64,000 bases of DNA from Campylobacter jejuni (lineage in GTDB: Bacteria > Campylobacterota > Campylobacteria > Campylobacterales > Campylobacteraceae), in contig NZ_LN831025.1 in the NCBI RefSeq assembly GCF_001457695.1, positions 1,364,001 to 1,428,000 on the forward strand. The letters run 5' to 3'. Both the position numbers and the translations under genes were made by a program. The notes beneath the pieces were generated by a model. The model worked only from the letters and a program-made list of their open reading frames with translations, was not told the origin of the DNA and searched no databases. Of this stretch, positions 37,701 through 47,479 are shown in pieces (position 1 is the first letter of the stretch; each line of letters starts with the position of its first letter).

Positions 37701-38192
37701 TTAAATTCCGTGTTTATGTCCAACATCTTTATGACAAGAAGCACAATTTAATGACTTGTCTGCATGTGGATTTGTTGTAGCATTGATAGCTGTTTGAGCA
37801 AAATCTGCATGACAGCGTATGCAGTTTTCTTGCACCATTTTTCTGCTTTTTTCAGTCGCACTCAAATTTGTAGGCAACTCATCAAGTTTAAAAGTAAAAG
37901 CATAAGCATGTCCTAAACCACTTTGCGCTTTAGCTATCCACTTAGCTACAAAATTATGTGGCAAATGACAATCCACACAAGTTGCTCTTGGTTCGCCTTT
38001 GACTTTTTGAGAGTGTGGTCCTGCCATGTATTCGTTATAAACTTCATTCATAATATGGCAGTTATTACAAGATTCACTTGCATTGCTTAAATAAGATGTG
38101 CCCTTAGCGTTATAAAAAGTATAAAACCCAACCGCAAAGAAAACAAAAAGCAAAACAAGAAAAATAGTAAAAAGATTCGAAGTTTTCTTCAA
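37701..38192 (-). CDS. nrfH: NrfH, membrane quinol dehydrogenase for NrfA
   Basis: NrfH takes electrons from menaquinol and passes them to NrfA. It is a NapC/NirT-type protein with one N-terminal membrane helix (TIFLVLLFVFFAVGFY) and four haem motifs: CNNCH, CVDCH, CIRCH and CASCH. I chose TTG at 38192 because AAGGAGG lies six bases upstream, giving 163 residues starting KKTSNLF; the ATG at 38216 precedes that RBS and is unlikely. Confidence 0.92.
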   Translation of the reverse strand: MKKTSNLFTIFLVLLFVFFAVGFYTFYNAKGTSYLSNASESCNNCHIMNEVYNEYMAGPHSQKVKGEPRATCVDCHLPHNFVAKWIAKAQSGLGHAYAFTFKLDELPTNLSATEKSRKMVQENCIRCHADFAQTAINATTNPHADKSLNCASCHKDVGHKHGI

Positions 38193-38275
38193 AATTTTCC
38201 TCCTTAAAATTATCATTTCTTAAAATCTTCAATGAAACAACAATGTCACAGAATTTCCCAGAAATAAATTTTGTG

Positions 38276-38284
38276 ATTTTAACA
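38276..38284 (-). promoter_or_regulatory. Extended -10 promoter for nrfHA
   Basis: On the - strand TGT-TAAAAT forms an extended -10 about 84 bases before the nrfH start. A -35 is not obvious. The long leader leaves room for regulator binding, but no known box was recognised. Confidence 0.5.
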
Positions 38285-38372
38285 TAGATGAATTTAATAT
38301 AATTTTAAAGATATATTTACTCTTAATTAACCTAAAAAATTTAAAACTTTTATTCAATAATTTCAAAATAAA

Positions 38373-38381
38373 TGATAAAAT
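38373..38381 (+). promoter_or_regulatory. Extended -10 promoter for ppk
   Basis: TGA-TAAAAT lies 22 bases before the ppk ATG, with AAAAAAGGAAAAA as RBS between them. The upstream DNA is strongly AT-rich with periodic T tracts, the usual Campylobacter replacement for a -35. Confidence 0.6.
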
Positions 38382-38403
38382 ACAACTAAAAAAGGAAAAA
38401 TTA

Positions 38404-40488
38404 ATGCAAACAAGTCCTGATATGTTTATCAATCGCGAACTTTCTTGGCTTCGCTTTAATTCTCGTGTTTTAGACCAATGTTCTAAAAATTTACCCTTGT
38501 TAGAAAAATTAAAATTTATAGCTATATATTGCACTAATTTAGATGAATTTTATATGATACGCGTCGCAGGCTTAAAACAACTTTTTTCAGCTGGAGTTAA
38601 TGCAAGCAGTAGCGATGAAATGACCCCGTTACAACAATTAAAAGCCATACGCAAATACTTACACCAAGAAAAAGAGCTTTTGGAGCGTTATTTTAATGAA
38701 ATCACAAGTGAATTAGAAAAAGAAAATCTTTTCATAAAACATTATGAGAATTTAGATGAAAATTTAAAACAAAAATGTGATGAGTATTTTTTCTCCAATA
38801 TTTTTCCTGTTATTGTTCCAATAGCTGTTGATGCTACTCACCCTTTTCCGCATTTAAACAACTTATCTTTTTCACTAGCGGTTAAAATTTGTGATAAAGC
38901 ACATCCTGAACTTGTAAAATTTGGAATGATTAGAATTCCAAGAGTTTTACCTCGTTTTTATGAAGTAAGTGCAAATATTTATGTTCCTATAGAAAGTATA
39001 GTCCATCAACACGCAGAAGAAATTTTTCCAGGCTATAAACTTTTAGCTTCAGCAGCATTTAGAGTGACTAGAAATGCAGATATGGTAATAGAAGAGGAAG
39101 AAGCTGATGATTTTATGATGATTTTAGAACAAGGCTTAAAACTTCGCAGAAAAGGAGCTTTTGTAAGATTACAAATTCAAAAAGATGCAGATGAGCAAAT
39201 CGTAGAATTTCTTAATACCCACATGAAAATTTTTCATAAAGATGTTTATGAATATTCTATTTTACTCAATCTTCCTAGCCTTTGGCAAATCGCAGGAAAT
39301 AAAACCTTTACGCATCTTTTAAGCCCACTTTACACACCTAAAACTTTACCACCTTTTGATGAGAATTTATCTATTTTTGATGCTGTAGAAAAAGAAGATA
39401 TACTCATCATACAACCTTTTGAAAGTTTTGATCCAGTTTATAAATTTATCAAAGAAGCAAGCAAAGATCCTGAAGTAATTTCCATAAGAATGACACTTTA
39501 TAGAGTTGAAAAAAATTCCAATATAGTTCAAGCTTTAATTGATGCTGCAAGCGATGGAAAACAAGTAACTGTGATGGTAGAATTAAAAGCACGCTTTGAT
39601 GAAGAAAATAATCTTCATTGGGCGAAAGCTTTAGAAAATGCCGGAGCTCATGTTATTTATGGCATTACAGGTTTTAAAGTCCACGCTAAGGTTTCTCAAG
39701 TCATACGCAAACAAGGAGATAAACTTAAATTTTATATGCATTTAAGCACAGGAAATTATAATGCAAGCAGTGCTAAAATCTATACTGATGTGAGTTATTT
39801 TACAAGCAAAGCAGAATTTGCAAGAGATACGACAAGCTTTTTCCACATCTTATCGGGCTTTAGTAAAAATCGTCGCCTTCAAACTCTTTCAATGAGCCCA
39901 AATCAAATCAAAGAAAAAGTTTTAGAAATGATACGCATTGAAACAAGCAAGAAAAATGAAGGTGTGATTGTAGCTAAAATGAATTCTCTTGTGGATAGTG
40001 ATATCATACAAGCGCTTTATGAAGCAAGTATGGAAGGAGTGCAAATCGATCTTATCATACGCGGAATTTGTTGCTTAAAACCTGATGAAGAATACAGCAA
40101 AAACATACGCGTTAGAAGCATCATAGGAAAATACTTAGAACATGCTAGAGTATTTTATTTTAAACATAGTGAGCCAAATTATTTTATATCGAGTGCAGAT
40201 TGGATGCCAAGAAATTTAGAACGCCGTTTAGAACTTATGACTCCTATATATGATGAAAGAAGCAAAGCTAAATTAGCTCAATTTTTACGCTTGCAACTTA
40301 GTGATAATGTTTTAGCTTATGAGCTTAAAAATAATGGAGAATATGAAAAAATTCCTTCTTCTGAAAAAATCATAGATTCTCAACAAACCTTAGAAGAATA
40401 TGTAAGTAAAATTTATAAAACACTTAAAAAAGATACAGATCAAAGTCGTGCAACGCACTTAGCTTCCAAACTTTTCAAAGAAAACTAA
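38404..40488 (+). CDS. ppk: Polyphosphate kinase 1
   Basis: Ppk1 makes inorganic polyphosphate from ATP; loss in C. jejuni affects stress survival and virulence. It is 694 residues. The N terminus [16 protein letters not shown] is the family start. The two phospholipase-D-like halves show [12 protein letters not shown] with the autophosphorylated histidine, HLSTGNYN, and the later [15 protein letters not shown]. It stands alone, transcribed away from nrfHA. Confidence 0.96.
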   Translation: MQTSPDMFINRELSWLRFNSRVLDQCSKNLPLLEKLKFIAIYCTNLDEFYMIRVAGLKQLFSAGVNASSSDEMTPLQQLKAIRKYLHQEKELLERYFNEITSELEKENLFIKHYENLDENLKQKCDEYFFSNIFPVIVPIAVDATHPFPHLNNLSFSLAVKICDKAHPELVKFGMIRIPRVLPRFYEVSANIYVPIESIVHQHAEEIFPGYKLLASAAFRVTRNADMVIEEEEADDFMMILEQGLKLRRKGAFVRLQIQKDADEQIVEFLNTHMKIFHKDVYEYSILLNLPSLWQIAGNKTFTHLLSPLYTPKTLPPFDENLSIFDAVEKEDILIIQPFESFDPVYKFIKEASKDPEVISIRMTLYRVEKNSNIVQALIDAASDGKQVTVMVELKARFDEENNLHWAKALENAGAHVIYGITGFKVHAKVSQVIRKQGDKLKFYMHLSTGNYNASSAKIYTDVSYFTSKAEFARDTTSFFHILSGFSKNRRLQTLSMSPNQIKEKVLEMIRIETSKKNEGVIVAKMNSLVDSDIIQALYEASMEGVQIDLIIRGICCLKPDEEYSKNIRVRSIIGKYLEHARVFYFKHSEPNYFISSADWMPRNLERRLELMTPIYDERSKAKLAQFLRLQLSDNVLAYELKNNGEYEKIPSSEKIIDSQQTLEEYVSKIYKTLKKDTDQSRATHLASKLFKEN

Positions 40489-40541
40489 AAGTTTTTAGGG
40501 TTTTTTACTCTAAAGACTTATTTACTTGTTTGTTATAAAAA

Positions 40542-40562
40542 AGGGCTTTAAGATAAAGCCCT
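40542..40562 (-). terminator. Terminator downstream of the broken autotransporter
   Basis: AGGGCTTT and AAAGCCCT (8 bp, loop 5). On the - strand the stem is followed by TTTTTTATAAC, so it fits the - strand gene; no T-run follows on the + strand. Confidence 0.75.
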
Positions 40563-40630
40563 AGGAGATTTCCCATAGAAATAAACAATTATTTCTAAAC
40601 TATAAAAAGATTTAGAAATGATTTTTAAGA

Positions 40631-42885
40631 TTAAAATTTATACTTAAGTCCTACTTGACCACTTAAGTAAGTTTCATTTTTATTATCTACTTTACCTGCT
40701 AGTATTTGTTTAGCACCAAAGCCAAGATTCATACTGAGTTGATTTGTAAAATCTACATTACCCCCTACGATAATTTGTCCGTATGTTTTTTTCTTGTTGT
40801 TAGCTTCTACACTAGTAAAGAAAGCATTATTTACAGCTAGGTTAGCTGTGTAATCATCACCGCTATTGATAACAAATTGTTCTATTTTTGGAGTTACAAA
40901 AATATAAGAGTTTTCATTCATATATTTTCTAAATTCAGCACCCACTTCAACACTTACAGAATTGTTTTTCATAGAATCAATATCTTTAGCAATAGCACCA
41001 TTTTCTGTATGAGATGGAGTATAACTAAAATAATAATTTACTCCCGCAAAAGGTTTAATAAATAAAGTATTATCACTAAAGTCAAACACACGACCTGCAT
41101 TAGCACTAAGTCCTAAGAATTTACTTGTATAATCTGAGTTATATGCACCATCTATTTGAACATTGTCTTGTTTAGTTGGAGAAACTTGAGCATAAGCTTT
41201 AAGATTAAGTTCCCATTGTGGAGCTATATTGATAGTAGAATACATACCTAATTGGAAGTTATCACTTTTTTGTTCTAGATTATTGTCTTTGATTTTAGCA
41301 TTTGCATAAGTAAAATAAGCACCCCATAAAACATCATCATTAGCTTGTTTATCTACACCTATAGTAGCACCATACATTGCACCACTATCTCCATTGATAA
41401 TGTTAGCACCACCAAAAGCATTAGCCTAAACACTATTGGTATATTCATTTACATAGCTTGGTCTCATATCACTATCTAAAGCAGCAAATTTAAGACCATT
41501 CATTTTAGAAGCATAAGTTCCAAAAGGATTGTTTAGCATTGCTACACGAGAACCTATAGAAACATCATTAGAAATATTCATAGTGGTATTTACTGCACTA
41601 GAAGCTGAATTGAGATTAGATACAGATTTACCTGTATTGTCTGTGTCTTTTTTGATTTGTAGGGCTAGTTTTACACCTTCTCTACTTGCTAAATCTGCTC
41701 CTATACTTCCTAATTGTTCTGTGATAGAACGAAGTGCTAGGATAGAAGCTTTATCATTAGCACTAAGATTTAAATTTGAATTTTTATTTACTAAATCAAT
41801 GTATTTTTCATCATCGATTTTACCGCCATTTTTCTCAGCTTCTTGTTTGAGTTGTTCAAGTTCGGTTTTTTGTTGTTGTAGGGTTTTTTTGGCTTGCTCA
41901 TTATCTAAACCATCTATGATTCTAGTGATAGCTTCAAGATCTACTGCGATTTGATTAGTTAAATTTTTAGCCGCTGCAGTAGCACCTCCATTAATCACTA
42001 AGCATTTATCACCACCACAGTTTTTAAGGCTAAGTTTATAATCCACAAAGGCACCGCCATACTTCTTATCATCTATAACATCAAGATAAGCAGCATAATC
42101 ATCACCATTCAGCAAGCTTTCATTTATATAAGAACTTGCAGTTTTTAAAATCAAAGCTCCTGCGTTAGTTTCATCATTAAGCTTATCTGTTTTTATGTCT
42201 TTTGCTCTTAAAGCAATAAAATCATTTACATCTAAATTAGAATAAGATTGAGATAAAAATCTAAGACCTGCTTCTTTAAGCGTTGCTGTTCCATTGACTT
42301 TAAAAGTATCGCTTTTCATTGAAACAATAGTACTATTTGTTGTGCTAAAGTCTCCATTTACAGTTAAGCCGGTATTTACAGTATCGTTAGTATTTTCTCT
42401 ACTACCATTAAAATTAACAAAAATGAAGCTTTATTTTTATCTATATTGCCAAGATCAAAATCTTCACCTGAACCTTCCATTGTAAAATTAGCATTAATAA
42501 TTCCTGCATTAAAATAACTAAGTCCTATATCAGTAGTTTTAAAATCTTTGGCATCTACATTGAAATTTCTTACTAAAGCAGCAGTTTTGCCTTGATAATC
42601 CATTTGGTTTTTCAAAGTTCAAGAATTATTGCCTAAATCAATGTTGATTTTAGTATCTTCAGGGGCATCATCAAAAGCTGAAGTGCTGATATTAAAAGTT
42701 ACATCTTGCTTGTTTTTATAATCTTCATTTTTAAAAATAGCAACATTGTCTTTTTCATTAATGTCAAAGTGTGTATTTAAATCATTATCACTGTTAAAAG
42801 TAATCTCTGCTGCAAAAGCACCCGAATAAAGCAAAGTTGCTACACCTAAGCTTGGCAATATCTTGCTCGAAGCATTTTTCTTCAT
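40631..42885 (-). pseudogene. Autotransporter adhesin (CapA/AIDA-like), inactivated
   Basis: Read together, the fragments give one autotransporter: a long signal peptide (MKKNASSKILPSLGVATLLYS, after GAAGGAG), a passenger, and a C-terminal beta-barrel ending in KYKF. Three lesions are visible. A TGA at 42619-42621 (NNS-stop-TLKN) and a TAG at 41426-41428 (TNSV-stop-ANAFGGA) are in frame with the sequence after them. A frameshift falls in or near the A5 run at 42419-42423 (T5 in the gene), where one more T would restore the frame. Both stops are one G-to-A change from TGG. Promoter-proximal RBS and the terminator remain intact, so decay is recent. Sequencing error cannot explain two separate nonsense codons well. 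Confidence 0.88.
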
Positions 42886-43089
42886 AAGTTTCTCCTTCAA
42901 TAAATTTAAACTGAAGGAAAAATTATACCCCTTCCTAAAAATAAGCTTAAAAATAAAACTATAAATTTTTAATGAAAAATTATAAAACTTAATATATCAA
43001 AGTTTTAAGGGTAATAAATCGATCTTAACTTCATATAAAAAATTCTAAAAATTTGAAATAAACTTATGATTTACTTAAAATTAGCGTGA

Positions 43090-43447
43090 TGGTGGAAGCG
43101 AGGGGAATCGAACCCCTGTCCAAAAATAATCCCACAAAGACCTCTACATGCTTAGCAAAGATGACTACTTCACCCTACTTCGCTCATCTTCCAAAACTCA
43201 AAAGCAAGGCTAAGACTTTATTTCACCTCAACGCTTGTCAAACGCAAGGCTACACTATCAAAAATGACCGAAAATTAAGCTAGATAGTATGACTTAATTT
43301 CAGGCTCAACTGAACTTACGCAGCTTTAGCGTAAGCAGGAGCGAATTTAACGTTGTTTGCGTTTAATTTTATTTGGGCTTTTTACGCTTTGCCCAAAGCG
43401 ACATGCCATCTAAGCAGACTTACTCCTGTCGAAGCCAAGTCGCTCCC
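43090..43447 (-). ncRNA. ssrA: tmRNA
   Basis: The 358-nt tmRNA frees stalled ribosomes and tags the nascent chain. The 5' end GGGAGCGACTTGGCTTCGAC pairs with the 3' end CGCTTCC-ACCA (CCA encoded), and GGGGTTCGATTCCCC forms the T arm. The tag ORF is on the - strand at 43360-43316 and encodes ANNVKFAPAYAKAA then a stop, matching the known C. jejuni tag. The 5' end directly abuts the stop codon of the next gene upstream. Confidence 0.97.
43316..43360 (-). other. Proteolysis tag reading frame within tmRNA
   Basis: Fourteen codons, starting GCA AAC AAC and ending GCT GCG TAA, encode ANNVKFAPAYAKAA. The hydrophobic/alanine end is the signal for ClpXP-type proteolysis. Confidence 0.93.
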
Positions 43448-43858
43448 TTATTTAGAAATAATATTTGGAACATTAACAATTAAAGGATTAAAAACCGCTA
43501 AAACAGAATCATCATTTTCATATGAACGACAATATTTTTCAAATTGATCACTCATCAAAAGCATCCAATCCGTAAATTCATCACTAGCAGGCCCGTTAAA
43601 GCGATTTGCTTGCACCATCATCTCTTCACAAAATACACAAAAATCAGTCACTTCTTCAAGATTTAAGCGTCTTGCTGCCCAAGCGGTATTGTGTGCTAAA
43701 GTTTCAAGCTCTTTTATGGCTTCTTTATAACGCACACTATCGCTTCCAAGCTTGATGATTAAAGGTTCAAACCTATCGCACATGGTTCTAAAAAATTGTA
43801 AAAATTTTTCTATATCGTCAATTTCATAATCTAATTCTAATTTTGTTAAAATTCCCAT
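43448..43858 (-). CDS. Small conserved protein of unknown function
   Basis: The 136-residue protein begins MGILTKLELDYEIDDIEKF and is predicted mainly alpha-helical and acidic, without a signal peptide or membrane helix. Two cysteines occur close together in DFCVFCEEM (CxxC), and another in RTMCDRFEP. I chose ATG 43858; an in-frame start 42 bases upstream would overlap the likely promoter region shared with ruvB. The counterpart is Cj1361c. Its stop codon touches the 5' end of ssrA. I do not recognise a function. Confidence 0.72.
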   Translation of the reverse strand: MGILTKLELDYEIDDIEKFLQFFRTMCDRFEPLIIKLGSDSVRYKEAIKELETLAHNTAWAARRLNLEEVTDFCVFCEEMMVQANRFNGPASDEFTDWMLLMSDQFEKYCRSYENDDSVLAVFNPLIVNVPNIISK

Positions 43859-43948
43859 TTTTAAACCATAATCATTGAAGTTTAATGTAAATTCTAGCAA
43901 ATTTTAGCTAAAATCTTATTTTAATTTTTCCAAAATATAAGCAAAGAT

Positions 43949-44956
43949 ATGGATAGAATAGTAGAAATAGAAAAATACTCCTTTGATGAAACTTACGAAA
44001 CTTCGTTGCGTCCTTCAAATTTTGATGGTTATATAGGTCAAGAAAGCATTAAAAAAAATTTAAATATCTTTATAGCTGCAGCTAAAAAACGCAATGAATG
44101 TTTAGATCATATACTTTTTAGTGGTCCTGCAGGACTTGGAAAAACAACACTAGCTAATATCATCTCCTATGAAATGGGTGCAAATATCAAAACAACCGCC
44201 GCTCCTATGATAGAAAAAAGCGGAGATTTAGCCGCTATTTTAACCAATCTTAGCGAAGGAGATATACTTTTTATCGATGAAATTCACCGCTTAAGCCCTG
44301 CTATCGAAGAAGTGCTTTACCCTGCAATGGAGGATTACCGCCTTGATATCATTATAGGTAGTGGTCCAGCTGCTCAAACCATAAAAATCGATTTACCAAA
44401 ATTTACTCTTATAGGGGCTACAACTCGTGCAGGTATGCTTAGCAATCCTTTGCGCGATCGTTTTGGTATGCAATTTAGATTAGAATTTTACAAAGACAGC
44501 GAACTTGCCCTAATCTTGCAAAAAGCAGCTTTAAAACTTAATAAAACTTGCGAAGAAAAAGCCGCACTTGAGATCGCTAAAAGAAGTCGTTCAACCCCTA
44601 GAATAGCTCTAAGGCTTTTAAAAAGGGTAAGAGATTTTGCCGATGTTAATGATGAAGAAATTATCACAGAAAAAAGAGCTAATGAGGCCTTAAATTCTTT
44701 AGGAGTTAATGAGCTTGGTTTTGATGCGATGGATTTAAGATATCTTGAACTTTTAACCGCTGCTAAGCAAAAACCTATCGGACTTGCAAGCATTGCTGCG
44801 GCTTTAAGTGAAGATGAAAATACCATAGAAGATGTAATCGAGCCTTATTTATTAGCTAATGGCTATATAGAACGCACTGCAAAAGGGCGTATAGCAAGCA
44901 CGAAAAGCTATAGTGCTTTAAAATTAAACTATGAAAAAACTTTATTTGAGGAGTAA
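43949..44956 (+). CDS. ruvB: Holliday junction helicase subunit RuvB
   Basis: RuvB drives branch migration with RuvA during recombination and repair. It is an AAA+ ATPase of 335 residues. Walker [10 protein letters not shown] is at 59-67, Walker B IDEIHR at 109-114, sensor 1 is IGATTRAG, and the arginine finger lies in LRDRFG. The C-terminal winged helix ends [11 protein letters not shown]. The next gene follows after three bases. Confidence 0.97.
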   Translation: MDRIVEIEKYSFDETYETSLRPSNFDGYIGQESIKKNLNIFIAAAKKRNECLDHILFSGPAGLGKTTLANIISYEMGANIKTTAAPMIEKSGDLAAILTNLSEGDILFIDEIHRLSPAIEEVLYPAMEDYRLDIIIGSGPAAQTIKIDLPKFTLIGATTRAGMLSNPLRDRFGMQFRLEFYKDSELALILQKAALKLNKTCEEKAALEIAKRSRSTPRIALRLLKRVRDFADVNDEEIITEKRANEALNSLGVNELGFDAMDLRYLELLTAAKQKPIGLASIAAALSEDENTIEDVIEPYLLANGYIERTAKGRIASTKSYSALKLNYEKTLFEE

Positions 44957-44959
44957 ATT

Positions 44960-46003
44960 TTGCAAAATGGAAAATTCTTTCTTATAAGCTTTATTTTAGT
45001 CATTTTATTTCTTTTGCTTTACCTTTTTAAAGGTTTTTTACTTGTAATTATCATAGCTAGTTTAATGGCGGTAGCTACCTCAAATATCAATGCGAAATTT
45101 TTAAATCTTACTAAAGGGCATAAATTTTTAGCTTCCATTCTTACAACAACTTGTATGGTTTTGCTTTTCTTTGCACCTTTTGTTTATGCTATGATAGAAC
45201 TTGCCAAAGCTTTAAAGAATTTTGATATTAATTTAGTTACACAAACACTTGATTATGTCAAAAACTATCAATTTACCTTGCCCGAAAGCTTTAATTTTTT
45301 AGAACCTAAAATCAAAGAATTTTTAGCTTCTATAGATTTAAATAGCATTTCTAAACAAATTCTAAGCTATGCTTCAAGTTTTACAAAATCAGGAGCTAAA
45401 TTTCTTATAGATATGGTTTTAATTTGTGTGTTTTATTTCTTTGCAAATCTATATGGAACAGAACTTGTTATCTATCTTAAATCCATCATTCCTATTGATA
45501 AAAAAGAACTCGATGATGTTTTAAGCGAAGTGGGTAATGTTATGGCTGTTGTGCTTTACTCTATGGTAATTGTAGCAATATTTCAAGGTGCACTTTTTGG
45601 TTTAATCACAATGTTTTATGGTTATGATGGAATTTTAATGGGAGTAATTTTTGCTGTAAGTTCTCTCATACCTGCTATAGGAGGAGCTTTAATTTATGTG
45701 CCTGTAAGTCTTTATGAATTTGCCTCAAACAATCTTAACTCAGCTCTTGCTATTTTTATTTATTCTGTAATTGTAATTTCTTTTATAGCAGATACTTTAA
45801 TCAAACCTTTAATCATCAAATGGATCAACAAAAAACTTGTAAAAACCCCTACCAAAATCAACGAACTTTTAATTTTCTTGGCCATGATAGCAGGAATTTC
45901 AACCTTTGGTTTTTGGGGTATTATACTAGGTCCTGCGATTTTAACTTTTTTTGTATCAACTTTAAGAATGTATGTGATTTTAAAAGATAAGAATTTAATT
46001 TAA
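44960..46003 (+). CDS. amaA: AI-2E family transporter (AmaA)
   Basis: The 347-residue inner membrane protein has about seven or eight helices. It belongs to the AI-2E/PerM (UPF0118) family, with LKNFDINLVTQTLDYVKN as the amphipathic middle domain and SSLIPAIGGALIYVP as a conserved segment. It starts at TTG, with GAGGAG seven bases before. Members export small molecules or act as Na+/H+ antiporters; the substrate here is not known. The reference name amaA (acid membrane antigen A) comes from serology. Confidence 0.82.
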   Translation: MQNGKFFLISFILVILFLLLYLFKGFLLVIIIASLMAVATSNINAKFLNLTKGHKFLASILTTTCMVLLFFAPFVYAMIELAKALKNFDINLVTQTLDYVKNYQFTLPESFNFLEPKIKEFLASIDLNSISKQILSYASSFTKSGAKFLIDMVLICVFYFFANLYGTELVIYLKSIIPIDKKELDDVLSEVGNVMAVVLYSMVIVAIFQGALFGLITMFYGYDGILMGVIFAVSSLIPAIGGALIYVPVSLYEFASNNLNSALAIFIYSVIVISFIADTLIKPLIIKWINKKLVKTPTKINELLIFLAMIAGISTFGFWGIILGPAILTFFVSTLRMYVILKDKNLI

Positions 46004-46024
46004 CTTGCCTTAAAAAAGGCAAGT
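46003..46024. terminator. Bidirectional terminator between amaA and fumC
   Basis: ACTTGCCT and AGGCAAGT (8 bp, loop TAAAAA) sit between the convergent genes amaA and fumC, with TTT on the + side. Confidence 0.7.
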
Positions 46025-46032
46025 TTTATGTT

Positions 46033-47424
46033 CTAGGCTTTTGGGCCTATCATTTTAGTAGGATCAACAAATTTATTGAAATCTTCTTCGCTAACCAAAC
46101 CAAGCTCCATTGCGCTTTCTTTTAAAGAAATACCTTTTTTATGAGCATTTTTGGCTACTTTAGCAGCGTTTTCATAACCTATGTGTGGATTTAGAGCGGT
46201 AACTAGCATTAAAGAATTATGAAGATTATGATCGATTTTTGCACGATTTGGTTCTATGCCTACAGCACAATGGATATTGAATGAATGCATAGAATCAGCC
46301 AACAAATCAAGACTTTGCAAGAAATTATAAATAATCACAGGCTTAAACACATTAAGTTCAAAATTTCCTTGACTTGCTGCAAATCCGATAGCTGCATCAT
46401 TTCCCATCACTTGTACAGCAACCATAGTAACAGCTTCGCACTGGGTAGGATTTACCTTACCTGGCATAATCGAACTTCCTGGCTCATTTTCAGGAATGAT
46501 AAGCTCACCAAGACCACATCTTGGACCCGAAGCTAACCATCTTATATCATTTGCAATTTTCATTAAATTTGCAGCCAAACCTTTCATAGCTCCATGAGTA
46601 AAATTAATCGCATCATGACTTGTTAAAGCATGAAATTTATTTGGACTTGAAATAAATTTTGTACCTATAAGTTGAGTTAGCTCTTCACTTACTTTTTGGC
46701 TTAATTCTGGATGTGCATTAAGCCCTGTTCCTACTGCAGTTCCTCCTATGGCAAGCTCTCTTAAAGTTGGTAAAGAAGCGATGATTTGCTCTTTTGAATG
46801 TAAAAGCATAGAAAGATATCCACTAAATTCTTGCGCTAGAGTAAGTGGAGTAGCATCTTGTAAATGCGTGCGTCCTATCTTGATAATACCATCAAATTCT
46901 TTTACTTTTTTTTCAAAAGTTGCAATAAGCTCATCAAGCGCAGGGATAAGCTTTTTCTCTACTTGCTCAACCGCAACGATACTCATAGCTGTTGGAAAAG
47001 TATCATTTGAACTTTGACTCATATTAACATGATCATTTGGATGTACAAGCTTTTCTTTGCGAAAATCCCCGCCCATGATTTCAGTGGCACGATTTGCAAT
47101 AACTTCATTCATATTCATATTACTTTGTGTGCCTGAACCTGTTTGCCAAATCGCAAGTGGAAAATTATCATCAAATTTACCTGCGATAATCTCATCGCAA
47201 GCTTGAACTATAGCATTTTTCTTAGCATCATCAAGTTTGCCAAGTTTGTTATTGACCAAAGCTAAAGATTTTTTAAGATTTGCAAAAGCATAGATTAAAA
47301 CCTTTGGCATTTTCTCGCAACCGATTTTGAAATTTTCAAAACTTCTTTCAGTTTGAGCTCCCCAATATTTGTCATTTGGAACCTTAACTTCACCCATGGT
47401 ATCATGTTCAACTCTGTATTCCAT
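46033..47424 (-). CDS. fumC: Fumarate hydratase class II
   Basis: FumC interconverts fumarate and malate in the citric acid cycle. It is the iron-independent type, 463 residues. The signature [11 protein letters not shown] is present, along with [10 protein letters not shown] and the [17 protein letters not shown] substrate-site segment. RBS AAAGGAAAA precedes the ATG. It is a single-gene unit. Confidence 0.96.
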   Translation of the reverse strand: MEYRVEHDTMGEVKVPNDKYWGAQTERSFENFKIGCEKMPKVLIYAFANLKKSLALVNNKLGKLDDAKKNAIVQACDEIIAGKFDDNFPLAIWQTGSGTQSNMNMNEVIANRATEIMGGDFRKEKLVHPNDHVNMSQSSNDTFPTAMSIVAVEQVEKKLIPALDELIATFEKKVKEFDGIIKIGRTHLQDATPLTLAQEFSGYLSMLLHSKEQIIASLPTLRELAIGGTAVGTGLNAHPELSQKVSEELTQLIGTKFISSPNKFHALTSHDAINFTHGAMKGLAANLMKIANDIRWLASGPRCGLGELIIPENEPGSSIMPGKVNPTQCEAVTMVAVQVMGNDAAIGFAASQGNFELNVFKPVIIYNFLQSLDLLADSMHSFNIHCAVGIEPNRAKIDHNLHNSLMLVTALNPHIGYENAAKVAKNAHKKGISLKESAMELGLVSEEDFNKFVDPTKMIGPKA

Positions 47425-47479
47425 AATTTTTTCCTTTGATTAAAATTTTATTTATTATAAGCTAAAAAAATAAATACTT

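Noticed and set aside
41529-41954. 141-residue + strand frame inside the autotransporter remnant
   Set aside because: It lies antisense to a recognisable passenger domain and has no RBS or family features.
43086-43283. Coding frame across the 3' part of ssrA
   Set aside because: The region is plainly tmRNA (paired ends, T arm, tag frame); the frame is a by-product of the RNA sequence.
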